From positions 49,268,944 through 49,332,943 of the forward strand of contig OY855905.1 of NCBI GenBank assembly GCA_963693305.1: a stretch of 64,000 bases of DNA, in the 5' to 3' direction. Both the position numbers and the translations under genes were made by a program. This document shows, piece by piece, positions 53,432 through 64,000 of this stretch; the stretch's first letter is position 1, and every line of letters begins with the position of its first letter. The stretch is from Meandrina meandrites. Its lineage: Eukaryota > Cnidaria > Anthozoa > Scleractinia > Meandrinidae. The notes under the pieces were generated by a model. That model did not search any database. It was not told the origin of the DNA and saw only the letters and a list, made by a program, of their open reading frames with translations.

Positions 53432-54683
53432 TAGTCTCCTTCGCAGCCGTTTTTAGTGTCGTCACGCAATGCTCCTCCCCACAAACGGCTGCTCACATTC
53501 GAACAACATTCCTTTCCTCTGTTTCAACCAATCACCATTCGGGTTCCATATTTCGAGAACTGTGCGCGCCAAAGAAATCTAACCAATCATTTTGCTTGTT
53601 TTATCTTTGAGTTCATAGCTTTCAAAATAGCGACCCTTGAAGATCAAAGAAATGTTTCATGTTGTCAGAAAGACATTTCAAATTTCTAGCTTATTGTGGT
53701 TTTCAATAACATACAAACTCTGAAATTCAACCTCAACTAACGTTTTTATTTCACAACCGTCAACCTTCTAAGTGGACCTCTCAGGAAACACAAGTTAACT
53801 TACAGCAAGGTCAAAAGGTCACGTCTGTCAGCTGTGATTGGTAGATTTCGATCCATTTTGTTTGTTTCTGTTTTTCAAGGTTCGTTGCCTGATGACGGCT
53901 GCGGAAAAAAAGTTGTAGAGATTTCGCATGTTATTGAAAGGCGCAACGGCTGCGGAAAAAAAGTCGTTGAGATTTCGCATGTTATTGAAAGGCGCAATAA
54001 ACGCACAGCAAAAAATCTGGAATTGGGAAAATCGTTGAAGAAAGAAAGGATGTCTTTGTCAACCTACCGACGGGTTTCGGAAAATCTCGGGCTGCAGCAT
54101 CAGAAGAAGCATACGTGATATCGATCAGAAATTGTAAAAACAATTCGAGGTTTTCTCACGGCATGCAGCTGCAGCGGTTTCTCCATTGTCACGGTCGTTC
54201 TCAATGCTAAATAAGCGTTATGTTCTGGTAAGTTCATGATCCTTGTAGAGTCCCTTCAATTCATGTTTGAGCCCTCCAAGATGAATGCCTTTTTGAACAT
54301 GACAAGTCGTCTTAAGCAAAGCTTTGCAAAGTGAACTCGCTGGTCGCTGAATATTAAACTGCTTACATTCACATCCAGACATGAACAAATAACCGCCGGT
54401 AAATCGAAATATATACCGGTAATCTTTTCTTTTTTCTGAACTACAGTGGAGCAAATAAAGCGATGATCACTTTGCAGAGCTTTCTTTGGCGCCTCATACA
54501 TTGGAGAAACTCCGATCCTTTGCAACACTTGAGTACGCGGGAAAAACCATGTTGATTACATTATCTTGTACTCTGATTGGTCACATAAGAAACAAAGGGA
54601 AAGGAATGTTGTTCAAATGTGAGCAGCCGTTTGTGGGGAGGAGCGTTGCGTGACGACACTAAAAACGGCTGCGAGGGAGACTA
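53432..54683. mobile_element. 1252-bp DNA transposon with ~95-bp TIRs and 9-bp target duplication
   Basis: TIRs begin TAGTCTCCTTCGCAGCCG and continue through GTGTCGTCACGCAA, CTCCTCCCCACAAACGGCTG and CATTCCTTTCC on both ends. TACTGAGAC directly flanks both sides (53423-53431, 54684-54692). A 9-bp duplication with long TIRs suggests a Mutator-like (MULE) element; no transposase domain is recognised. A short frame (53834-54118) encodes a duplicated block, GCGKKVVEISHVIERRN, from a 51-bp tandem repeat. Confidence 0.85.
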
Positions 54684-54969
54684 TACTGAGACACGCATGT
54701 GATACAATAGTTGTACAATGCTTTCTCATCATAGAACAATAATATCCCACTTGTGATTTATTTTTTCTTTGTATACTTACTTGCCTTAAGGCTGATTACA
54801 TTCCCAAAGAGCTAAAATCAAAAAGACAACAACAGTACAGAATAATATGCCCAACACAGAGTTTATCGCAGATAAAATTGTCTGAAAAGTATATAAAATA
54901 AAACAAATAAAATTATTTATAATTCTTATGCTAACTTCTTTGCTTGCAAAAGTTGCAGGAAGGTGAAAG

Positions 54970-56003
54970 ATGTCTCATGTGCCAGCGAAGATTGTGCTCA
55001 AGAGCACTACAAGCAAGACGCTAAATGATCGGTGAGCAATCCACCATGTACCTTGCTGTACATGGCTGCATTATAGTACCTTATATCTGGCTTCATGCAT
55101 GCAGTCTTGTTATGGCTACTAGATAAGAGCTTTATGAGCTTCATAAGTGTCATCAATGGCCTTAACACAAGCCATAGAATATCATGGCTATAATTTGAGC
55201 CATACAAAAATATTGCTGAGGCATTATGTACTGCCTGTAGAAATGCTATGGCTAAAAAGTTGGTTAGAATTTGTTTGTTGAGTGAAATGAAATGCATACT
55301 TGTGCATCGAGTTTGCAATTGCATTGAAGCCAGTCATATAATACAAGGTACAAATTCCCCCTCTCCATCCATCTTCTGAAGCTTCACCGAAATGCAGGCC
55401 AAAAAGCAAGTCCGTTCACCTCCGCAAGTTACCATCACTGGAGTCCGCAGTAATCAGTTCCAGATGTCACAAGCCAGCATGAAGAATCGTCGCCTTGCAG
55501 CACAGATGGCGAACAGACCAGGTGTTCAAGCAGCCCTTGGAGAAAATACACCCAGCCTTAAAAGCCGACTTGGCTCACCAACTAGAGGAAGAGGTGTAAA
55601 TGCCAAAGGACAGTTGAAAAACCGGCTGGGTACCAGTCCAACAGCTGTTGTAGGAAGAACTCGGGGCAGAGGACGTGGTAGTGGTTTTGGTGGTGGGTTT
55701 AGGCAAGGTCGAGGTCTTGGTAGTAATACGCGTGGTGGTGTCCGTGGGAAAAGAGGAGGAAGTGGAGTTATTCGGGGTGGTCGTGGAATGCAAGGTGCTG
55801 GTAGAGGGGCTCGTGGTGGTAGAGGGGCTCGTGGTGGTAGAGGAGCAATGAGAGGTCGTGGTCGGGGGCGTGGTAGAGGTGATAAGCCAGTGTCCAGAGA
55901 CAAGTTAGACGAAGAACTTGATAAATACATGTCCAAAACAAAAAGCCATCTTGATGCTGAACTTGATGAATACATGCAGCATGCAGAGGAGGACGATGAA
56001 TAA
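54970..56003 (+). CDS. CHTOP: Chromatin target of PRMT1 (CHTOP / FOP), two exons
   Basis: Exon 1 (54970-55031) encodes MSHVPAKIVLKSTTSKTLND and ends CG|gtgagc (phase 2); exon 2 is 55382-56003 after ctgaag|C. The product is 227 residues. The N-terminus matches the vertebrate IVLKSTT..LNERF start. The middle has NRRLAAQMANRPGVQAAL and SLKSRLG repeats. Residues about 95-180 form a Gly-Arg-rich region (GRGRG, ARGGRG) expected to bind RNA and to be arginine-methylated. The C-terminus LDEELDKYMSKTKSHLDAEL with a second LDEYM is the CHTOP signature. The family acts in the nucleus with the TREX mRNA export complex and with PRMT1/5. The start was fixed by family similarity. Confidence 0.95.
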
Positions 56004-57500
56004 GTTAAAGGCAGAAAAAACACCCATGAAACTATTGACAGAATTGTATCGCTGTCATGAATTGGATGGATTTGGGCAAGACTTACAATTTGAGACTGAC
56101 ACTGTTTTTTATTACTTCTTCTGGAGAACTTTGCTCTCGTGGATCCTTTGTTTCCAAGAACAGACATTTTAGTTACATGGACATGTCATGCCATTTTTAA
56201 TATTGATAGACTAAGTAATGCTTAAATTCTGTAGCTTGCAGTATTTGTTGTAATGTTTCCTTTGATCACTATTGTTCAAACATCATTATTGTTAGTCTGC
56301 TGAAGTGCAGTAAAAGTCATGTGGCATCAAACTGTATATGTATATAATTTGTAACATTTTAGATATTATACATGTAACATTTTTATGACTACTGTACATC
56401 TGTAGTCTTTTTAAAGCAGGATCTGCACTATTCAAGACATTTTAAGCAACAAAACACTTTTAGTAAATTGCATGTCGGAGTAACAACACTTCACTTGAAG
56501 CATGAAACCAGTAAATAATTTTTCCATTCATTTGCAAATCATTTTGCCCCTTTTTGTTTTCATAATACCTATAATAATATTGGAAACAGTATCTTATCTA
56601 CTCAAAATTTATTTATTGCATCTGAAGGAGCAGTACAATATAAGTGGAGTTATTTACCCCATGAAATAACCATATGAAATGCCTTGAATAGTGTAGGTGC
56701 CAATAGTTAGTGAAATTTTTTTCTTTTATTTATCAAAGTTTGTAAGACTGTTATTAATTTCAACATTGATTAGTTTACTATGGATTAGTAGAACAAAAAT
56801 GAAAATACTGCTATCTTATAACTTTTTTTTTTGTCATCATTTATTTGCCACCAAAAAATAAGATAGTTTTTTGCTGTACATTTCAAGAGGAAGCACTAAA
56901 ATGTAATTACAGTTTCCTGCTGAAAAATATTCCCTCAATGACCTGTGTCTCTTTTTTCAGTCAGATGAATTAAACATGTTTATTGCAAACATTTTTTGTG
57001 TCTTGGTAAAATGATGTAGGTGTCAGCATGCAGACATGGTGCAGAATGGTGAATGGTATTCTAAAATTTAGGAGTTACAAGTAGAGCTGACTTGAACATT
57101 TTGAAACAGACATCAAAATTAAAAGACAAAAACAAAACAAAATGAGAAAACTTGGTTACTAGTCCAGATATGTTTCCGAGAATTTTTGTTTTGCTGATCT
57201 TTTGGCATCTATGATTAATGATGAAAATGTTCACAAAGCAATATTCATGGGGTGTGCAATCAGTTTTCATTGATTATATCCTTCACAACCTTCATAAAGC
57301 CAGGTTTACAGTGGGCACAAGCACAATGCAAACACTGATGTTCACACACGAAGAACGAAAGATTCTGTTTTGTGCCTCGGATTCTGTCATGTGAGGGCAG
57401 CTGTGAGCAAGGTGCATTTCGTTTTTCCTTCCCAGTAGAGAGCGATGAAGAACAAGAAGCTAAAAAGGGCTTACCCCACCCAGGCAGATGATGCTTAACT
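56004..57500 (+). other. CHTOP 3' UTR and flank
   Basis: A/T-rich, repeat-poor sequence follows the CHTOP stop for more than 1 kb, with no gene. The character fits a long 3' UTR. No decisive AATAAA was identified. Confidence 0.4.
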
Positions 57501-57959
57501 GATACTTCTTTTTTTCAAAACGTAGGTTTATTAAGTATTTCATTGCAAACTTGGGTATTTAATTCTCTGGTTCACGTAAATTCGTTTACTATGTTTCAAC
57601 CAAGCACAAAATTATCCAACCCTCCCCTCCCTTTAGCCTTTCACCCTAAATGTCCAAACGATCGGACGAAATGTGGATTCGTAGGGGCACGACTGCGTGT
57701 AAGTCCAGCATCAGTTAGCAAGCAATTAAAATATAATATTCCTAAACTACTGAGTTTAGAACTGTTAAACATCACAGTGTGATGGTTACATTCAATCTTT
57801 TTAACCATTCTTCTGAAAAACGTGGTCACTGAAAGTTACTAAACTTTAGGATGTGTTTTTCATAATCTGATCCTTTGCTCCCATTGAATCCACAGCCCCG
57901 CACCAATGCTTAGCCTGTGCGCCGCAGCCGCCTCCAACGTCCTGCAATAAACACAAAGA

Positions 57960-58020
57960 AATCGCCGTTCATTTTACCCTGACGAAGGGCTAGGGCTAAC
58001 GCTCGCAAATGTCGGCTTTC
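57960..58020 (+). other. Hammerhead-like motif in a retroelement remnant
   Basis: CCCTGACGAAGGGCTAGGGC followed by TAACGCTCGCAAATGTCGGC resembles the CTGANGA / stem / GAAA core of hammerhead ribozymes carried by Penelope-like elements, but the GAAA reads GCAAA, so it is probably inactive. A related minus-strand copy lies at 46921-46950. Confidence 0.3.
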
Positions 58021-58554
58021 TTAATTGACTCTGGGGGTTAAACTTTTCAAGTTAATAAAAGACTGAAACCCCGATATAACGAAGACCCTGGAATAACGAA
58101 CGATAATCTGTAGCGCAGTGAAATGTATGAGAAAGAACGAGCAAGCCTGTTAGACGGACTGACCGGGTTAGCCGAGACAAATCTTGTCTCATTTATATGG
58201 AATTTCGTGCGTCTCCTGGGTATTTTGAGTGTTATAGTTTTGCTCCTGAGTGACTGCGTGCGATTGGCACATGTACACTTGAATTGAGAATTAATATGTT
58301 CGGCAGGGAGGACAAGCCTGTCCAACCTACCGAACTTTTCGTACTTATGGTGTCCATCCTTGTGGATCGCAGTGCACGTGGAGTGGCCCCGCCCTATTGC
58401 ATTCGCCTGACCATCAAACCACGTTCTCTCCATTTCCCGCCCTTCATAAACGAAATGCAAACAGTTCCTGAGGACGAGGCAGCCTTGCACTCGTCACAGT
58501 CCCCTACTTTTCCGTAAAGTCGTTGGGGTCGAAGTTTCCTTAGATGAGCGAAAA

Positions 58555-58684
58555 CTGGAGAGAGTACAAAATGCCCATGGGTAGGGGCACTGGGGGTTAA
58601 TATATAGCATGGGATGAAGGTGTATTTTTTCCGTCACAAGCAACCCCCAGTGCCCCTACTCAAGGGCATTTTGTACTCTATGGC
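58555..58684. repeat. Foldback, ~130 bp
   Basis: AGAGTACAAAATGCCCATGG...GGGGCACTGGGGGTT pairs with AACCCCCAGTGCCCC...GGGCATTTTGTACTCT. Arms are about 40 bp with a 40-bp centre. Confidence 0.9.
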
Positions 58685-58799
58685 GCCCTCTCGAACTCAA
58701 CGATCGACCGTACCTCTACAATTTCACGGGAAAATAGGGGACCGTGAACAAGGCAGCCTTAGAACCAGCTGTGACGAGTTTTAAACAATTCACAAGTTC

Positions 58800-59075
58800 G
58801 TGCAGTCGTTGAGCCCTGAACAGCTTCCGAATTATCTGAACGAAAGCGTTTTGGACACGCTGAATGAGAATGAACTGCGATTTTGGCCATCCTACCCAAC
58901 CCAGTCCAGGCCTTACCTGGAAACAAGATTAGAAGAGGACCGTAGAAGCTATATTTTTAGAGAAAGAAAAGTTTCTGGATACGGACACGCGGGAGTTCAT
59001 TTCCGTCAGCGCATTGTATCGGGGGTTTGGGGGTCGGTGAGAGGGTTCAATCCTGCTTGGACTCAGCACGCTTAA
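58800..59075 (+). other. Possible coding fragment, unrecognised
   Basis: The frame SLSPEQLPNYLNESVLDTLN, then NELRFWPSYPTQSRPYLETR and EEDRRSYIFRER has protein-like composition for about 60 residues. It has no ATG at its start and no clear splice partners. A separate frame from ATG at 59116 (NVDFRKGLDRVLKVYTRHED) ends at a GATACGAG|gtatgt donor. The two are in different frames. They could be remnants of one gene or pieces of a repeat. Confidence 0.25.
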
Positions 59076-60479
59076 TCAGATTTCTTTTAAGCACATTAAT
59101 TTTCGCCTGCTCGGAATGAACGTGGACTTCAGAAAAGGTCTAGACAGAGTGTTGAAAGTGTATACACGCCACGAGGATCTTGGAAGATACGAGGTATGTA
59201 CAGTGTACAGTGTACTCTTCAAACCTGACAATAACTTGAATTTCTTTCTTCCTCTGAACCTTGACTGCACTCCTTTGTTTGGGATCAGTAGAACGTAATT
59301 CAAACCGAGCATCAGGATCGTAGCCAGAGCCAGTTTGGCATGGACGTAATCTACGTAGCTAGCGGGATTAGCGGGCACGAGTGAATTTTTTCTCGCGAGG
59401 GCAAAGCCGGCGTGAGGAGGCGTGAGCGAAATCTCAACTCGTTCCTCACCAATCCCCTCGCGGCCAAGACAAAAATACTCGCTCGCGAAATCCCACCAGC
59501 TAAGAAGCCTAGCGTGGACGACGAGGCAAGATTTTCGATCGCCGAAGTTACGAGCGGCTACGGCATCCCGCAGGTCTGAAACGCTATTTTCAGCATTTTT
59601 CATAAGGTATTTATCCAGATCAATCAGTCTCGTTCAACTGGTGATTATTTTTGCAACCAAATATATTTGGTCTTTCCTCCTGGTAGCTGCGGCCCTGAAC
59701 CTACCAGGAAAAGTAGTAAATACAGCAGACTCCACATATCAGGTCTCTCATGTCCGAAATAACAGCATGATAAGGGGGCCGCTTACAGGAGAGCAAAAAT
59801 TGGTCGGGATCCGACAAAAAATGGTCCGGACCCGACGAGTTTTGTGAACAAACAGTCAAGTTTTCTTTGGGCGATAGGCGCCTACGGCCTCGCGAAAACT
59901 TGCAACGAAACAATGAAGACTAAAAGAACATTGCAAGTTGCAGAGGGGTGTCACGCGTTCGCAAAAACCGACCCATTGAAAATCGTCATCTTAAAATCGG
60001 CCTGCGAGCTAAGGCCACGCGCTCTGATTGGCTCATTTTAATAAAATTGCATTGCAAATTGCGTATTCAACTTTATACAACCCAACACTTTCAGTTTATG
60101 CATTGCGGTTAAAAAAATGGTGTGTAACACGAAATTTTTTTTTTGGCCTCGTGCAACATTGCCTCTATATCATTCCATGTATACATTGAAATGAAAATAT
60201 GCTGCAGAAATTTATTTCAATCAGTGGACAAAACATTTGATTCAGTTGGTTGTTTTACCCGATACTGGAACCAAGTAGGCACTTCTATCCTTTCTGGGGG
60301 GGGGGGGGGTTGGGTGCAAACAGTTGCCTTCTCTCACTCTCAGCTAATAATAGGTTTCCTGCCCCGACTGGCCAAAAATATTTACCGTAAAAGCTCTATC
60401 AAAGACCTGGGAGTTGGGGGTTATTTACAAAAAACGAACTTCTGGACAGAGGCACTTACAGGAGTGGGGTAGGGGGCTC

Positions 60480-62300
60480 AATTAAGGTTTCCAAAGAGTG
60501 TACCCAATCCCCCGCGCACCTTACAATATCAAATATTGTATGAAGAGGGCACTAGCAAAGAGGTCACAACAAACAACAGATGCAACAAAGGCTTTTCAGT
60601 TTAATCTGACAAAAACAACCTTTTTGCGATTTCTATTTGAACCAATGAATCTTGCCATGTACTAAATATGTGTATACTATTTATCTTGAAGCAACAGGCA
60701 TACATGATCCTGTTAGTTACAACTTTTTAAGAGGAGCATATCAATATTTCTCAAAACAAAAACACTAACATGCTCAAAAAATAACTTACCAATGGCAACT
60801 CTTTACAAAACTTTTTAGCTCATTTGAAGTGAACATTATAAATAGTTAATTAGCTATATTTAGCTCTCCACATGCCTTATTACCAATAAAAAGTTCACCT
60901 ACTTTGTAACAACTACAAAATTAAATACGTTGCACACTTTCTAAATACATTTTTTTGTTTGTTTTTAAGTTAAAAACGACTTTATCACGCTATACTCAAC
61001 AAACATGAAACTTTTTGTCCCTAAATAAGTGCAACCTAAATAACAAAGATATTGAAACGTGTTCAAGTGTAATTCCTTCAACACTAAACTTTTTTTCTCC
61101 TTTTTTTCATCATACATAAAAACAGCTGTTTTTTCCTTTTACTTTTTTATACAATTACAGTTAAAAGATGCTATATCAACTTTCAAGACTGAGAAAAATA
61201 TTACCTGCATTTCAAAAATTGAAAAATTAGAAAACACTCTAGCAAAACTATATACAAATATTTTGCGCAAATGGCGCCCAATAAATTAGACTCCAGTTTA
61301 ATAAAATGACAAGTAGAAAAAAGTTTATTATTCAAAGTGGAAGTCCTTGTGTGCAAATGACACTAATTGTGTCTTTAAAAAATCAAGGTCAAATTGGAAA
61401 GACCAGAAAATCAAGATAAAAAGAGTTTTACTCCTACTGTCCAAGGCCCAGCCCTCGAGGAGCAAACTTTCTGTGATGCTTTTAGGTAAAGTAAAAGACA
61501 AAATGTAGAAAAGTCCAAAAGATGTAGTTTGTCATTTGCGCAAAAGTCTGCATGGCAATTTAGCCAAAAAGCACATGAATTGTGTAACAATCAAAAAAGC
61601 CCTTAGAAATAACTTAATAAGAAACTAAAATAATTCAAAACATAGGTACTTCTTAAAGAAACTGTCAAAAACAGAACGATCATGAGTTTAAGCAAACCAC
61701 AATTGAGTGACATAACTGCGAGAAGGTTGCCAAAATAAAAGAAAAGTATGCACTTAAATATACCATAGTTCATCTCTTAGCTATAATGTGGAAACAGTGT
61801 AATGTCCACATGTATTGTGGAGATCAAACTAGAATTTTGTCAATGATATGAATTCTCAGTTACTTGCAAATACACATTCCACTACACATACCTAAAAGAA
61901 AGCTATTAATTAGAGTTGCAAGCTAATTTATATATAACACCTTTTCTTCAAAATCTCTGTCATGGTTGCTTAAACTTGCAAATCACTCAATACAAATGCG
62001 CGGAAAATGCTAAAACTGGAAGTCAGTGACAGCCAAAGCAAAAGCAAATATTAGCTTTCTTGTTGAATAAGAAAAATTACATCAAAACAGTGTTGAGTAA
62101 ATTGTAATCCCCAGCTCAACTAGCTTACAATGAAAACCACTGCAAATGGAATGCAAAGACAATAAAATATTAATCAAATGGAAAAAATAGTCGAACACTC
62201 TAACATTCAACAGATGCACTTCAAATTACCAAATTCATTTCACATGACTGCACCCAAAGAAGAAAACAACCAAACATAACCACAGACAATTTCTTGTGCG
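60480..62300 (-). other. A/T-rich stretch, possible 3' UTR of a minus-strand gene
   Basis: No transposon ends, no repeats and no protein-like frame in either direction. Its position downstream (minus strand) of the candidate exon at 62301-62408 makes a long 3' UTR the simplest reading. Confidence 0.3.
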
Positions 62301-62408
62301 TCAGCTGGCACAATACAGTCTGCTTAGCCATTTGTAGCAATGTGCTGCTGCTGTTATCCACTGTAGAATCACTGAGTAGTGCCACTCTTGCTTGTTCGTG
62401 TCAGTGGT
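62301..62408 (-). CDS. Candidate terminal coding exon of an unrecognised gene
   Basis: On the minus strand a T-rich tract and tttcag acceptor precede 36 codons (phase 0) reading TTDTNKQEWHYSVILQWITA then AAHCYKWLSRLYCAS and TGA. The acceptor and composition are plausible and the segment sits before an A/T-rich 3'-UTR-like region. The upstream exons would lie beyond 62430 or outside the window. Evidence is limited to one exon. Confidence 0.3.
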   Translation of the reverse strand, partial: TTDTNKQEWHYSVILQWITAAAHCYKWLSRLYCAS

Positions 62409-63283
62409 CTGAAACAAATCATAATAGAGCGTTTTAAAATAATGTAGTAATGAATTCAACAATACAAATTAATTTCTTCCTCTACGTTTCTTGAAATGTT
62501 CAAAAAGTTCCAAAATTCATAAACTGCACACATAATCTATTCATAACTGGAATGCTGATTGGATAATCTCAGTTTCTTGAACTCGATAACAACAAACAAC
62601 AACATAACCTTCTTGCTATCTCAAACAAAATTATTTTCCTGTTTGTATTTTTTGTCAGTCATTTACTGTAAAAATAGCCCTTCTATCTCAAAACCCACTA
62701 TCTTAAAAAAAAATTTTCTTAATTTCCTGGGAGTTTGAGATTGCAGGGTCGGCTACTGTACCTCGAGATATGCATCCAATTTAGCTGCAAATATCAACAG
62801 TTAAATGCCATTCACAGCGTGTTCTGCTTAGTGCTGTTCTCCATTTGCTTTGAAATCTCAACCCTCTTTAAAATAGACATGCCATTTTTATTCGTGATTT
62901 TCCAAATATGGTACTTATTAATAAATGGAAATGAATGTGCAAACCCTTTGTCCAATATGGATCATAGGGAGTCATACCCTTATGGGTTTCTGATACAGGC
63001 TAGTATTATGGGTTTCTGTTATAGGTTAATATAATAATAAAAAAAACAGGTTGGTTCTTGTCTTTAGTCTTGTTAGTTTAATTGTAAGTATAGGGCGAGT
63101 AGGAAAGTACTATCAATGAGAGTTTCTTTTTTTTGTTTTTTCTTTTTTTATTGTATGTGGTGTGAAGCAACTGAATAAAAAAACAGGTTGGAGCCTTGAT
63201 ACATTTTGGTGCACTGAAGAGGCATAAAAGGGCCAGCAGTGATAAGATAAAAATGAATGTATTGTGAACCATCTTAAGGACGT

Positions 63284-63790
63284 TCATGCTAATTGCTTAA
63301 GCACATCCTTACTGCACACAATTCCTGTCGCAATGCCACACCAGTCATGCATCGAGCGCACATGCTGAGGAAACTTTCCAACCACATTTAGGGTGAGTAA
63401 CCATTGCGTCAACTTCGATTGCACTTTTGCTACCTTATTAGTGACCCCAACTTTTAACCGATCACTTTTGTTAACAATTAGAACATTTGCTTGAATTCCG
63501 CTTTTTGATTTTTGTGGTTTCAGCTTCATAGAAGCGAAACCCACATTGTTGTTGTGTTGTAAGTAAGTAAGTACGTAATTCGGAAAGCCGACGTCATGCC
63601 AATGAGATGCAGACGCCGCAGTCGATGGTTTATTGACATGACCGAAGTATTTTCGTGACAAGCGTTTTATCATGGGCCTGCGAACGAGGTTGCGAATTCG
63701 CAGTTGATATTTCTTCGAGCTTCGCAGATAACATGTGAAACGTCGAAGCAACGCTTGTTTATGCGTTTCTCTGGGCAGTGGATTTCAGAG
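63284..63790. repeat. Diverged repeat related to 48430-48560
   Basis: CATCCTTACTGC, GCTGAGGAAACTTT, GCGTCAACTTCG and GTGACCCC occur in the same order as CATCCTTACTGCGCAC, GCTGAGAAAACTTT, GCGTTAACTTCG and GTGACCCC at 48440-48540. The long minus-strand frame over it therefore looks repeat-derived and not like a host gene. Confidence 0.45.
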
Positions 63791-64000
63791 GAAAGTTTCG
63801 TTAGCAATGGTTTTGTGCTAGTTTAGTCTGGGAACCAGACAGCTCTCGATGAAGGAGATATTTCTTGATGTAGTTTGTGCAGTACTTTTCGAGAAACCAC
63901 TTTCGAGCGTGTTAAGCGTAAACACCGTAGACAGGGCAAATGAGCCATGCGGAGTGAGCTAGCAAATATAAATATGCAAATCATCTATTCGCGTGCAATT

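Noticed and set aside
55526..56167. 213-residue minus-strand frame opposite CHTOP
   Set aside because: Antisense shadow of the Gly-Arg-rich CHTOP exon; its Pro/Leu/Arg composition follows from that.
59422..59847. 141-residue plus-strand frame
   Set aside because: Low-complexity, Ser/Arg-rich, without family features and overlapped by an equally long antisense frame.
63284..63790. Minus-strand frame of ~155-170 residues
   Set aside because: No ATG at its start, and the 3' half is shared with a dispersed repeat at 48430-48560, so a host gene is unlikely.

Overview
The window looks like nuclear DNA of an anthozoan cnidarian, probably a stony coral. That assignment is an inference. It rests on animal-type genes with many short GT-AG exons, an AT-rich intergenic background, a dense load of foldback and TTAA-flanked miniature transposons, and Penelope-like and non-LTR retroelement fragments. 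Five protein genes could be assembled exon by exon in consistent reading frame: a class A GPCR, TTC23, ROPN1L, LMAN1 (ERGIC-53) and CHTOP. Several partial or unrecognised genes accompany them.

Layout. 1-345 is a 192-bp tandem repeat. 604-1497 (minus) is the N-terminal part of a mobile-element or virus-like protein of the type that precedes B-family DNA polymerases. 3230-7226 (plus) is a two-exon GPCR that lacks the DRY motif and the usual extracellular disulphide cysteines. 8381-8965 (minus) is an unrecognised basic protein. 10833-19564 (minus) is TTC23 in ten coding exons. 19845-25430 (plus) is ROPN1L in six exons. 26838-34502 is a 7.7-kb segment bounded by related inverted ends and holding a small spliced gene of unknown function (27138-31612). 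34609-35200 is the 3' end of a Penelope-like element, followed by a 492-bp tandem duplication and large foldbacks. 38569-47215 (plus) is LMAN1 in 14 exons. 48190-51360 is transposon-rich. 51569-51941 (minus) is the first exon of a SAM-dependent methyltransferase whose remaining exons are not visible. 53432-54683 is a transposon with a perfect 9-bp target duplication. 54970-56003 (plus) is CHTOP in two exons. 56004-64000 holds its 3' region, repeats and a possible terminal exon of a minus-strand gene at 62301-62408.

TTC23 and ROPN1L are both ciliary genes in vertebrates (EvC zone / Hedgehog, and radial spoke / PKA anchoring). They sit head to head, 280 bp apart, and the shared promoter contains a good match to the RFX X-box, so co-regulation is likely. 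A transposon in a TTC23 intron carries two perfect X-box palindromes next to CRE sites. At least seven insertions have flanking TTAA, and two of these landed inside older foldback elements, so the host palindromes can be read across the insertion. TTC23 appears to carry a one-base frameshift in its seventh coding exon.
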